A DNA stretch of 64,000 nt from Elysia chlorotica (GCA_003991915.1 RQTK01000287.1:286681-350680), one strand, 5' to 3'. Counted from the stretch's first letter, positions 24,912-37,766 are shown. The notes: generated by a model from the sequence alone, not told the origin. A program made the numbers and translations.

Positions 24912-26105
24912 ATGAAAACCCCTACTCCTGTCGGGCTTATTGTGCTATCAACTCTGGCATGTGCACTGGCCAACATTACCTTAGACATGCGGGTGACTCC
25001 TTCTGTCGTAGACCCGGCAAGTACGAAGAATGTTACAATTTCATGCGTCGCTGCTCAATATGATAACGAGAAACAGGACACCATCTCCAGTCTAAGGATA
25101 TTCAAAAGCTATGAGGTAACTAAATCTAGGTTGCTGTCTACAAACATGTAACAGCTAGATGATAATGAATCCTGTTATTTGTAAAATTAATGTTTTAATT
25201 ATTTTTTTTTGGTTATATTGACAATGTTGTTTCAATGTTTGTCCCATGTTATTTTATTCCATCGTCTGCATTTTTGTACATGTTTTCCCCATTCTTTCTT
25301 TAAGTTGTCATCTACGACTTTTCTCTGGTTATGTGCATTACATTTCATTAACATATGTGTCTTATACTGATGAAAGCCGTGGTGTTTTTCCAGGACATGT
25401 GTTACCTGTAATATCTCGCATAATATAATGAAAAATGTCACTGAATTATCAAAAATTTCAATAATTATTATTATTAAAGGAAAGACCAACTACATTGCAA
25501 GATGGATAATCAGGTAGGTACATGGTGTAAAGAATGGATACATTTGATATGAGTGTATAAATCTTCTTCTTCTTCTTCTTCTTCCGTTTTCGATCACAGC
25601 CTCACAACTTGAGGACTTGTGTGAACTGCAAATCGTTGGATATAACGTTAGAAAATTTTAACCATGAAGAAATATTAAAAAAAAAAGTAGATTTTTAAAC
25701 AGAACTAAAGATTAATGATCATATTAGATAGACCGGTAAATGGAAAGATACAATTGTGCAGCTATGCCATAATCAAAGGGGTGGATAGTTATATATATAA
25801 TATATATATATAGTCAAGAGCACAGTCACGCGAATTGAATAAAAGGTTGTCTCACTGTTTTTGTTTGTTTGTTTGTTTTTAATTAATGAAACCAGCGTTT
25901 TATTTACAGACTGGTTGGCGCATTATAGCGCAAATATCTGACCTGGAGCCTACCAATGTGTTTGTGAAGGACAAAAGCATCACCTCTCAAACTGGGAATA
26001 TGACGCGTCAGGGAAACGTTGTGGGGAGATTGACAATTTCATGGTATCCAGCATCCTCAAGCACTCTTGGCCAGTACAAGTGTTTAGCATCGAAATACAC
26101 CGCCA
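24912..26105 (+). CDS. Exons 1-2 of gene B: signal peptide and FREP-type Ig domain
   Basis: Exon 1 ends at 25115 (SYE, donor gtaact). Exon 2 begins at 25910 after 'tatttacag', in phase 0. The framework cysteines are in VTISC (exon 1) and GQYKC (exon 2), with a Leu-x-Ile-x-Trp strand and a G-x-Y-x-C motif. Sites for N-glycosylation include NITL, NVTI and NMTR. The second exon runs into N at 26106, so its donor is not visible; from the paralogue about 20 nt are missing. Confidence 0.78.
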
Positions 26106-26269
26106 NNNNNNNNNNNNNNNNNNNNNNNNNNNNNNNNNNNNNNNNNNNNNNNNNNNNNNNNNNNNNNNNNNNNNNNNNNNNNNNNNNNNNNNNNNNNNNN
26201 NNNNNNNNNNNNNNNNNNNNNNNNNNNNNNNNNNNNNNNNNNNNNNNNNNNNNNNNNNNNNNNNNNNNN

Positions 26270-26329
<60 letters not shown>

Positions 26330-26359
26330 ATAGTAGTAGTCGTCGTAATAGTAATTTTC

Positions 26360-26446
<87 letters not shown>

Positions 26447-29147
26447 CGTCGTAATAGTAATAGTAGTAGTAGAAGGGTAAGGAGGAGGAAGAAGAGGAAT
26501 ATTAGAATGAGGAAGAGGTGGAGGTGGAGGAGACTTAACGTGTTGTTATGATAACTATCCCGATGCGATTGTGATTATTTGATTACATGATTAGTTTTCA
26601 AAAAATCACGTGATCTTTTTTCTTTTTAATTTTCTTAGAATCAGATTTACTCCACAATGGCTACACTTTCCCTTGGGTCTCAACTTGATGCTTTGGCAAT
26701 TCTTCGCATGATGAAAAACGACAGAGATGAAGTTACTGAGAAACTGGATGAAATAACCGAAAAGGCAGAGCATTATCAGCAGGACTTACAAAAGTCGGTA
26801 GATAGAGGTGAATAAAATTATCGTTATAGCGAATAATGTTAATGTCTGAAGAGAACGGATCTTGGACTTTGGGAGGATTCAGATTTTTTTTTTCTTTTCC
26901 ATCAAAGTTAAGAAGGTTAAATAATTTGTTATCTTTGTCTTGTATTTTTTATTATTTTTTTTCGCCAATGGCTACTTATTCACGGGATATTAAAAAAATA
27001 TCACTCTATCAATTGAAAACTATTGCAGCTTTGCAGTAATGCCGATTTTTATGCTACCCCTGTTTCTGTGTTACAGACTTTTAAATGTCAAATGCTATTT
27101 TGGGACCCGTTCTCAAAATATTCATAAGCTGCTGAGGCACAGCACAAAAATTAACCAACCAACAATAATAGTAACAATAATACTAATCAGACATTTCTAA
27201 CTTCAGCATGGCTAAAAAATAAGGAGAAATCATGTTAATTGAGGCGACCTACGCCCACCTCCTCCTGTGTTTCCTCTACTAAAAAATAATCATACAAAAG
27301 CTCAAACAACGCCTGGTTAATAGGTTATTAAAATTCGAAACTACAGAAATCAATAAATTTAAGTAAGAATAACTCCTCTGTTGTCTTTATCATTAGTAGG
27401 CCCAGAGTCCAAAGAGGGCCTATCAAGTAAAGCCTATTTTCGCTACTTTTTGTTTATATTAATTTGTTTTTTATTCATTTACTTAGGCTCTATTTGTTGA
27501 CTTTTTATTCATTTATTTATTTTCATGTTTTATTAATTTCAACCGTCTTATAGGGATCGATGTCAAACGTATTTCGACTTGTATTATACAATATGCTAAT
27601 TATTAGAAAATTGTAATTGTTTAAGTTTTTAACCTGCAGCTAGAGAAACATTATTTATTCCTAATTTGATTAGTCGCTGTCCATAATCATGTACCGCATT
27701 AGGAAATCAAATTGGGAGGTTTAGATATTTTGGACTTGCTCTCTCAATAAGTAGATATTTTCGCTTTTTTTTTTTGTTTTTTTTTGTCTTTGTTTGTATT
27801 TTCAATGTTATTTTGCAAGATCAGTGGTATGTGGTGCATGGTTTCAAAACTTTACCCAATTTTTGCGACAAAAATTAATGTGCGACTAAGGTAACGGGCT
27901 GTGTTATCGCATTAAAGCTTTAAAAGAAGGTCATTATTAAAACGCTGATAAAATTTTGTAAAATATTTTCATGGAGATAAGCTTGCCATTAATATTTTTT
28001 TTCCAATTTTATCAGTTGTGGTCTCTGCTTTAAATCCAAATAAAAAAAAACGTTCAGGCATAAAGTTTTTAGACTATTTCCCCGCAATAAAATGTGTGAG
28101 TTTGAACATATTGCATAAAACCCCATTATTTTTTTTTATCAACGCTTTTAACTTGTTGGAATACATACACTTACACACATACACACACATACACAAAGAG
28201 AACAGAATAATTGTGTGTATGTATGCCATCCTTTTGCGGTTGGTTATCATATTTTAGTCTATAAATAAGAATGTAATAATTTAAATAAGTTGAATTTATG
28301 ATCCTCAGATTTGGCCAGTGTAAAAGGAGAATTGCTTAACTTGGAATCCGAGTTGAATGAAACTTTGACAAGCCAAAACAGCCAATTTAATCAACTGAGG
28401 GAAAAAATCCTGACACTGCTCGAGACGTCGACTAAAGAAAATAGTGCCAAGCTTGAAGAGCTGGACCAAAGAGTGCAACATTCTTTAGACAGGGGCTTTC
28501 TATTACTGTGGCCAAGAGGGACGTACGCGCTGCCAACTCCCAAGACCGGGTGTCCATCTAGCGCCGGCGTGGCCTGGGAGAGCGGATGGAGAAAGCAGCA
28601 CACGGAGTCAGTGGACAGGAACAAGGACCAGGTGTCTGATGGCAACCACCTCGCGGAACCAGTTCGGTCCATCGACTCCAGCCAGAACAATTACGTATAT
28701 CAACATTTCTGTACCAAAACAGATCACGTTTCTCCAGGACCTACGTGGCCAACGGGCACCTATTGTATCAATAAAAGAGGACAATGCCCCGCATTCTTTA
28801 AAGAGGGAAGTATTAAATGGGACGAGCATAAATCTGATGGTCTTTCCTCAAGTCACGGGCTTCTCCCCGATGGTCAGTATTCAATATCGAACACCACCTT
28901 AGTCTACTGTTGCCGTGACGATGGTGCAGCCGATGAGCCTATGAACCTGCCTCGCTCCCAGCCGTTCTACTTGTATCGCCACGGAGGCCAGTGTCAACAA
29001 GTTTCCGGCATGAGGGCCAGTGAGGAGACAATCCGCTTCGACACACAAAATACCAACAACACAGACGCTGCCATTGGCACACACCCCGACGTTCTGTTGA
29101 ATAATGTTGTCCTACATCTCTGTTACTACAAGCAACAATTAGTTTAG
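24912..29147 (+). CDS. Secreted Ig / coiled-coil / ApeC-domain protein, gene B
   Basis: Exons: 24912-25115, 25910 to at least 26105 (its end is lost in the assembly gap), 26639-26807, and 28309-29147 (TAG). I chose the ATG at 24912 because the signal peptide follows directly (PVGLIVLSTLACALA). The Ig-like domain follows: RVTPSVVDP, VTISC, LTISW and GQYKC, a close match to the Ig domains of gastropod FREP-type lectins. Exon 3 and the start of exon 4 form a long coiled coil; ApeC fills the rest of exon 4 (WPRGTYALP, eight cysteines, FYLYRHGG, FDTQNTNN, LCYY). The expected length is about 475 residues. The gene is divergent from gene A with the same domain order; about half of ApeC residues match by eye, fewer in the Ig domain. 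Unlike gene A it has an extra phase 1 intron in the coil. Secretion and microbial recognition are inferred from the families. Confidence 0.84.
26106..26269. other. Assembly gap (164 N)
   Basis: The gap removes the end of exon 2 of gene B and the start of a TAG/GTA repeat, so its size may be nominal. The probable cause is the adjacent trinucleotide microsatellite. Confidence 0.99.
26270..26479. repeat. (TAG)n trinucleotide microsatellite
   Basis: About 65 TAG units with a few interruptions (TAA, TCG) run from the edge of the N gap to about 26479, then pass into AG-rich DNA. It lies in the intron after the Ig exon of gene B. Confidence 0.95.
26639..26807 (+). CDS. Exon 3 of gene B: first part of the coiled coil
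   Basis: This 169-nt exon follows 'ttttcttag' and ends before gtgaat; phase 0 in, 1 out. It encodes 56 residues with heptad-like hydrophobic spacing (LAILRMM, VTEKLDEITEKA). Gene A has the equivalent region fused to the ApeC exon, so an intron has been gained or lost here. Confidence 0.8.
28309..29147 (+). CDS. Exon 4 of gene B: second part of coil plus ApeC domain
   Basis: This 839-nt exon follows 'gatcctcag' in phase 1. It continues the coil (LASVKGELLNLESELNETL lies in it) to DRGF, then starts ApeC at LLWPRGTY. All eight ApeC cysteines of gene A are at matching places. An AATAAA at 29268-29273, about 120 nt after the stop, is a likely polyadenylation signal. Confidence 0.88.
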
Positions 29148-29464
29148 ATTGGTATCCATTCAACAGACTTAAACAACTCTGCGTAGATTATCATATTTGA
29201 TAGAAACCAGCATCATTAGCCTTTGATTAAACGACTCACTCTTGTTTGTGCATAAGTAACTAATCGAAATAAAAAATAATGAAAAAAAAAACACATTTCA
29301 AATGTACATTGTTTCCATTTTGTCTTGATGGTATGTTTTTTCGATATTCTTTTTTCTAAATAAGACATCATATGACATCAAGAGAATCAGTACTTATACG
29401 TCCACAATGGAAAAATGTGTAGGGTTACAATGTGACAAAACCAAGTGTCTACTTTCCGCGAAAC

Positions 29465-29469
29465 ACGCG

Positions 29470-29506
<37 letters not shown>
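29465..29506. repeat. (CG)n(CA)n dinucleotide tract
   Basis: About seven GC units pass into about fourteen AC units. Alternating purine-pyrimidine DNA of this kind can adopt Z-form. Confidence 0.92.
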
Positions 29507-29508
<2 letters not shown>

Positions 29509-31614
29509 TTATTAGGCCTACATGCACATTTTTTTTTTTTTAATCCTTCGAGTAACTTCTGAATTTTTCTTTCAAGGGAAAACGATTTGCGTACGTAATG
29601 AAAGCATGTGTATCTATGTATGCCTACACAACCAATCGCGTTGATGGGTTTGGTCGTTCAGTTTGTAATGTTGCCACAAATGGTATCTAACACAAGTTTA
29701 AATAACATATGCTAGTTGAGAACCCACGGAATTCGTGGGTATTGTGGAGTGGGAAAAGCTGGTGGATTCCAGATGAATTTGGACTGTGATAAAATACAAA
29801 ATTATGTCTCTTCAGAATCCATATCTTTAAAAAGAGATACAATGTACCTGGCTGTGAGAAACCCTTGAAGGAAATCATTGTAAACACTTGGCTTGTTTTC
29901 TCGTTTTTTGCCTTTGATTCCTATTTCTAATATTTTTTCTTCACTTTGTTTGGACATTTTTCTGTCATAAGAAATATCTCTATGCCACGTAAATCTATGA
30001 CACTTGTCTAATGTATCGCATATTTCGGTCCTTCCGCTAAAAAGCCTTATCCATATCATATCAATTTTGGGTCTAGCTCCATTATTCTTGGGTATTGTGG
30101 TATGGACAAAGCTGGAGGATTACAGATACAATGTAAATGGGAAGTGTGCTAAAAGTAAACTTAAAATTATGTTTCTTAAGAGTATATACTTTTACAAAGT
30201 AAGGGATTGCAAGGAAATTATATTTTTCACACGTTCTTTGAACGGAAAAATCATGGCCAAAGAAATTTAGAGTCATAATACTAATAACATCATCGCCTAA
30301 TCAATTTTTAATTAATCAATGCTATCAACCATAAGTATCAATCCATCTTATTTTCACCGCGACTATTGAATAGTTATAGAAAAAAATGAGGTGTGTTCAA
30401 CAGTAAAAAGTTTTTGAAAATTCACACAATGATATAACCTACTACCCTGGGCCTAGGCCTATCTGGATGTAGATCTATGTCTAAATAGACATAATATTTT
30501 GTGCTTATTCTTTTTTGGGAATATTATGCTCATTTTCGTGCCCGACCCCGAATGACTCTCAATGTAGACATGCTCATTAACTACAATTGATAATGGCCCA
30601 GCCGCACCGCCTTACCGATATTATATCAACGATGCGCCTTATTTTACAACATTTTTTATTTCCAAAATGTAATAAACATAGGTTCCCTTGACCGAAGATG
30701 TGTTCACTGTCAAGCATTAAAATTTAAAGGTGAAACAAAAGCATTTTGTTGCTCCAATGGGGCCACAAAGTTGTATTTTTCTCTCAGCTCCCCATCGGCA
30801 TAGCGGATTTATTTAATAACAAAAGTTCTGAAAGCAAACATTTTTTTAGAAAATGTAAGACAGTACAAATCCATCTTTCAAATGATGTCAACACGGCTAA
30901 GGCGCGAAACGTCGTCTACTCAGAAGTGCTGAACTAATCAGTACGTTTTTCTATTGTCTGTGTAAATGTAACTGTTCGAGGAACAGGGCATTGTCTAGTT
31001 ATATATATAATTTTCTAGATTATCGGGATCACCAATACAATTTTGTGTACAATAAATACATAATTATTGACCATAAGTGGCAATTTATCACTTCCCAAAA
31101 GATCATGAGCAATAACTTATTTTCCCTTGTGTGTTTTTAGTTTGGAAAAAATGACATTACTATAATTTAAAAGCAGGTTGTGTTTAGTATTGTCCATCAA
31201 TTGATTTATAATAAAATTAGTATAAGATAAATGAAAAAAAAAGAAAGAATAAATTAATTTGACTTTCAAGCCATGTCAATTTCTTTTATTTCTCTTTTTT
31301 TTCTGCTGCTTGGTGTTAAAAAAGTGTAGTAGCCCTGACTAGTATCCAAGGTCTAAAGATACAGTATCTTCTGTTAAAAATTGATAGTTAACTTATAGAG
31401 AAAGGAGGAACAGCGGGGGAAAAAAGGGGGGGGGGGGTACAAACGGAAAGGCAGACTGGGGAAAATTACAAGGGGCGGAGGAAGAGGCTGATTTAGTGTA
31501 ACTTAACCAACACTAGTAATAATAATAAAATTAACATTATGTGGGCAAAGGGCAAGTAATGAATGTTGACATGCATGAGAAGGAAGATAATTGTGTTAAA
31601 GATATGACGAGAGA

Positions 31615-32053
<439 letters not shown>

Positions 32054-32272
32054 AGAGTCTTCCTTACTAAGCTTTAAAAAGACGGTACTGGTCATCGTTC
32101 ACGTTTCTCTGTGTCCATTGATAAGAAAATTGGTGAAATTATGGTTATTTTCTTGAAGCTTATGAAAAAAAAATCTTCCCAAAGAGTGACACCTTGCCGT
32201 TGGTTGGGAGGCTTGCGGAAAAAAAACAAGAAAAATTATTTAATATTTTCCCACTAATTATTACAAAAAGTT

Positions 32273-32344
32273 GGGCTCGTCCGGGATTTGAACCCGGGAC
32301 CTCTCGCACCCAAAGCGAGAATCATACCCCTAGACCAACGAGCC
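32273..32344 (-). tRNA. tRNA-Pro (anticodon TGG)
   Basis: The minus strand reads as a complete 72-nt cloverleaf: acceptor GGCTCGT pairs with ACGAGCC, discriminator C at 32273, A box TTGGTCTAGGGG, anticodon stem CTCGC/GCGAG with loop TTTGGGT giving anticodon TGG (32310-32312), and B box GGTTCAAATCC in a CCGGG/CCCGG T arm. This is the standard animal nuclear tRNA-Pro form, intronless, without encoded CCA. Confidence 0.97.
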
Positions 32345-32800
32345 ACCTGTCATAATAGTATTTTTAATTATTATATAATGTTTTATAATTGTTGCTATGT
32401 ACTGCGCAATGATATGAAGTTTTTGTCAATATAATCCTTTGATGACTTTTAAAATTTTATCTTATAATTGAGCAGAACTATGATTCTATTAGGCATGTAA
32501 ATCAGGATTTGGCCGATTTAATTTTCTCCACTACCGTTCCTATGCACAGAGTTCTATTGATAGAACTATGACTGTGTTCCTATGTCATTTGCAGCGGATT
32601 GTTTCTGTTTATGTCGGTTACTTCCGCTGTCAATGTAACCAAAACATTACTACCTCACAGTGTAGTTTGTGTGCCTCCTGATCAGATTTCAGCTAGATCT
32701 AGATCTATAATCCTTGTTTGTTTCTTTTTAATATAGATCTACGGATTTATAAGCTTCAATACCGCAAAGTTTCAAAAGCTCAATCCAAATTTTCAGAAAG

Positions 32801-35800
32801 ATGCAGGTCACCGACACTGATTTGATGGGGAGTCGTATTAACGACGAGAGAAAAGGAACTTTGACACTGCGCTCTGATCACATGAACTATTCAAGAGCTA
32901 TTTTGAATTCTCATTGGTGAGTTTGGTGTTAGAAAATTGAAGGTTAGGTTGGTAATTGGAAGTTAAAAAATTTCAGTACCGTACCCATGCTACCTAAAGA
33001 GGGATTTATTTGAGGGTGTGGTGGACGACAGGTAGGGACCTATTCATGATTAGTTGGGTGTGCCTTGAATGCCTGCATCCCTTGTAACATATCAGCGTCC
33101 CCAAGGGTTGGTGCAGGTCTGTCGTCTAGCATTGGGCTAAAACACCACAATAGTGTCAGAAGTGGTCGAGTAAATCCACGTTCACTTTTGTTTTATACCC
33201 TTTGCTGTTAGAAGGCCTACAGCCTTTGATGGTTGCGATGGAAACAACCGCGAGTTGGTTGTACCTGATAAGGTTGGTGGTCTCAACTTCTCTTCCAAAT
33301 TGATGAGGGGTGAAAATGAGGGTCTGACTGTCGTTGGGATTCCTTTGCCAGGTTGCAGGGCAGCAGAGTGCTGGCTGGAGTTGAGAGGATCCAATGACAG
33401 ATGGCGGGGTAGCAATTTCTTGGAAGGTTGCGGTGTGGCCAGACCTGAGGAGATTTTGCCATTTGTTGTTTGGAGATGGCTAGCTGGTTGCAGTTTAGTC
33501 AGGAAGACTGACTGAGCCAGGGGAGTCTCTTTCAGCATTAGGTGGGTGCCTTTTGCTGGTCCCATGGGTTTAGAACAGGAAAGGTATGCTGCCTTACTCT
33601 CTTTTTCTTTCTTTTGATAGGAGGGGGAGGAGTGTGGTGGGCGACATGATTAGTTGGATGTGCCTTGAATGCCTGCATCCTTTGTAACATATCAGAGCCC
33701 CCAAGGGTTGGTGCAGGTCTATCGTCTAGCATTGGGCTAAAACACCACAAGGGAACAACCTAGGCCCCTATATATAAAGGGGCATGGTTTTTAATAAAGT
33801 ACCGTAATCGAATATTTTTTGTTCACGATTTAGACACCATCTGTGTTTTAGTAAATATTTTAGTGGTTTTTTTTTTTTTGTTCTTTTTCAATTTTGTTCA
33901 TTCCTTTTCCTCGCTCCTACTCTCCTGGGAAGATCTGTGCTCGGCGGATGTGTCTTGCTCCGCCAAGCACCCCTCCTTTGCTATAAGGTCTCTTAGTGCT
34001 ACATGTATGTGGCTAGCTTTAGGGTTAGTGCTATGGTTAAGGTGATGTAAGGGTTATGGATAGGGATAGGGTTCGGAATAGGTTTAGGGATAAGAATAGA
34101 GTTCAGGCTAGATTTAGGGTTTGGGCTATGGTTAGGAATAGGGATAGGTTTCGGGATAGATTTAGTAATAATGGGTTGGGGTAGGGCTATGTTTAGGGAT
34201 ACGTTTGGGGATAGAGTAAGGGATAAGGTTCGGGATGGATTTAGGGATAGGGATCGTGATAGATTAAGGAATAGGGATAGTGTTCGGGATAGGGATAGGG
34301 TGAGGGATAAGTTTAGAGATAGTCAGATAGGGCAATGGTAAGTGTTAGGTGTGGGACTACGTTCAGGGCAATAACTGTATTTAGGCTTAGGCTAAGGGGT
34401 GAAAAGCTGTTTATATGAGAAAGGTTAGTGACGATAAAATAAGATTTAAAAGAAAATCTTTCTTTTCAACGTGGAGCCTTTCCGCCTTTAAATTTTACAA
34501 GCATAACTGTACTAGGCCTAGATTAGATCTAATAATCTTTTTTTTACCTCCTATGGAATTTTTTACAAAATTTATTTAGTAATCAGATCGCCCACACCGC
34601 GCACCGGAAATATACTTTGTTTACTTCTACAGTCTAAGAATTATGAACGTCACAATGGTGGCTGTTGATTATATCTAGAATCAATATTTAAAGATGTTTT
34701 AAAATCAACATTGGGGAGGGTTTGTGTTATGGTTATTTATCAATAGAACAGTAGACCCGAAAATCATCTAAAAGAAACATTAGATGTATAGTAGTTAGCA
34801 ATATTTATTTTATTCTTTATATAAGCTACTAGAAATTTGTGGGCCCGACACCCTTCCGCAAGCTATAATGCAGGCCTAAACGCCACTGTTAAGACATAGA
34901 TCTAGATTTATACTTTTATTCCTATCTCTAGAATTAGAGCCAGTCTAGACTCAAGTGTAGCTATAGTGAATGTGCTATAAATGGCAAAGAGAGAAGACGT
35001 AGATCTATTTGCAAAGACGATTAATAGAGTAAGGAGTGGAAAGAATAGAATGGGAACAGTTAAGAGATAAGTAAAAGTTGAAAAAAAAAGGTAAGGGAAA
35101 AATATGTGTGTGTATATATATATAATAATGAGGAGTGGTTCAGTCCCACAGTGAAATACAGTCCGAAATCCAGATCTGATCCCAATCAGTTTTGATCTGA
35201 AATTTTGTAAGCAATACCTTTTAGTTTAGTATGATGAGTTGTAATTTATTGTGTTCAATCATTAGTTTTTGTTTCTTAGCTGTTGTTTCTTTTTCCTTAC
35301 CAACAAATTGTTTCAAAATGCCCAGTACACTATTTATCTGCTACGATTTTAGAGCATTGCACTTTCCTATTGTGTAAAAACTTGAGATGACTTTGTGATT
35401 GTTCATTGAACGAGAAAATTAGCAACACAAACTGCCTTCCATTATAATTCTTATTATTTTTGTTCTACTATTTATAAACTTGTGTAATTTTAGGCACCAA
35501 GCAAGACAGGCTGAGCCCAAAGATTATGATCTCAACAAAGCCCCATTGAGAAACATGACCCAATCAACATACAACCGTATTGGCAATGTTACAGATGGTG
35601 TGAGTAGTTTATAGTAAGGGTTCTTATTTGATGATAAATGTGTATATTAAAAAGTGCTTTCACTGAAGCTTTTTTAATATAGCGTTGGACAAAATGGCAA
35701 GGCAATTTTCGCAGAGAAATTGTGCATTAAAAACTATGTACTGGACTTCTTTAGTTCTTCAGTGTATGCGTGCAAAGTTTAGAAGTGTGTTTACTATACT

Positions 35801-37677
35801 TCAATGTCTCTAAGGCTATTAAGTGTGTCTTTAAGCACTTGAGTGTTGAGATACATTTTTATAAATGATGTGCCCAAAGAGCATAGCTGTAGCCTATAAT
35901 CGAATTCTGATGATTTAACTTCTGAAAGTGTTAGAATCAAAGATGATTTAATCTAGTGAATGAAAATGGACAACTCTTCCTGTTAATGGACAAATAAAAT
36001 TTGCCTTACATTGTATTGCCTGTAAAATATCAATGAATCAATGAAATATTTTTTTAAGAGATTAATGTGAAGTTAAGATCTTATTCATGTCACAATATAC
36101 ATGTAATGCAATTATCTACTGGTTAAAACTTAAATGCAGCCAGCGCATATTGGAAGCTCAGGTCAATAACTGTCTTTCAACACTTTTGGTCTAAATCAAG
36201 AGCCGTATTCTCATGAGCGGTCGTAAACTAGGCCTAATAAACTGACGTAGTTAGTACTAAATTTAGTACGTAGACTAAGCCGGTATTCATGTCGTAGACT
36301 GGCTACGTAAAAAAAGGTAGGGAAAGTCTGAAAATGTAAACGCTATTTTGAAAGTTAGTAGTACTTCATTAAAAATTATAAAAAAGAAGTAGCTTACCCA
36401 AAACTTAAATCTATTATTAATTTCCTAATTCCTATGAACTACTGGGTGGAATCTTTCATTTGATCTAGGCCTACTTTTCTATTGTAGATCTAAATTATAA
36501 AAATGCGTGAATGCACCTTCAGGTGTGTCGAAACGGTAAAAGTAATATAAAACAACTAAAATGATTATGACTAAAACAACACAGAAGTCATTATAATTGA
36601 TTTTTATAGGCTTTAGATAGACTTTCGACCAAATTTTAGCCCTTAGTCCTGCCTCGGATCAGGTGTAAACTTGCGTCAAAATTAAGTTCTAGACTAAATA
36701 AAATGTCAGACGTAAGTTACGTCCGACTTTTAGGCCTACGCTTTCACTTGAATACGGCCCCAAGTTATCAATACAATTTAGATTTGTTTTGTTTTTGTTT
36801 TTATTTCTTTTGCTTCTTTTTCAACCTTTAATAATCAAAGCTGCAGCTGTAGGGGCCTATTTGCTGAAGAGATATAAACATTTCATCAATACCTTCTACA
36901 TTTTATCAAAGGCTTCAGAGACAATATACAATAGAATATCAACAACACTTACTTCTTTGTTTGACGCAGTAGTATATAATGAGTTATTGAGTATATTATG
37001 AGTTATATAATAAGAATTGTGAAAAAGCAAAAGGTGTCTTTAAATTTTTTCTGCCTTAAGTTACTTTAAACATTTTTGAAAAGTTTCTCCTAAAATTGAA
37101 ACCAAAACAGTATACCATCGATGCCCAGAGGGGAGAGCTTAGTCCATTTATATCTTGGGCATGTTTTACAAGTTAACCCCATACATATACTCCTTCTCAA
37201 CACATCTTATCCAGATCTGATGTGGTCTTCCTTTGTCTCTTTATCCTTGCGGGTTCTGTGATAGTGCTTGCCTTCTAGTGATAGCACTAGCCTTGTAATG
37301 TTGTTTTGTGGTTTTCTTAAGGTATGTTCTTCTTTTGGTCTCTGGTTAGCCCTTTTTAAAGTCTTATCATTTCTTATTTCGTCTTGCCGCAGTATCCTTA
37401 TTTACAAAATGCATTCGGAATTTTGTAATCTTATGGTTTTATTTCAGAGCTTGCCGGATTCAACATATCAAGAACAAGCTAATCAGGTGTTTCTAAAGCC
37501 TATGTATGAAGACAGAGATAATCACAAATCTTTGGTTCAGATGGAAACTTTAGGAACAATCAACGCTGGCATCGATAGGCATGTAAAGTTAAATACTCTT
37601 TTCTGATAAAATGAGATGAAGTAAATACTCATCTTTGTTACATGCAATGTAATTTATTTTCTGCTTCCATATTCAAC

Positions 37678-37766
<89 letters not shown>

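Noticed and set aside
33182..33565. 127-codon minus-strand frame in the miniature LTR element
   Set aside because: It lies between the repeats and shows no gag, pol or other domain. The low A+T of the element makes chance frames likely.
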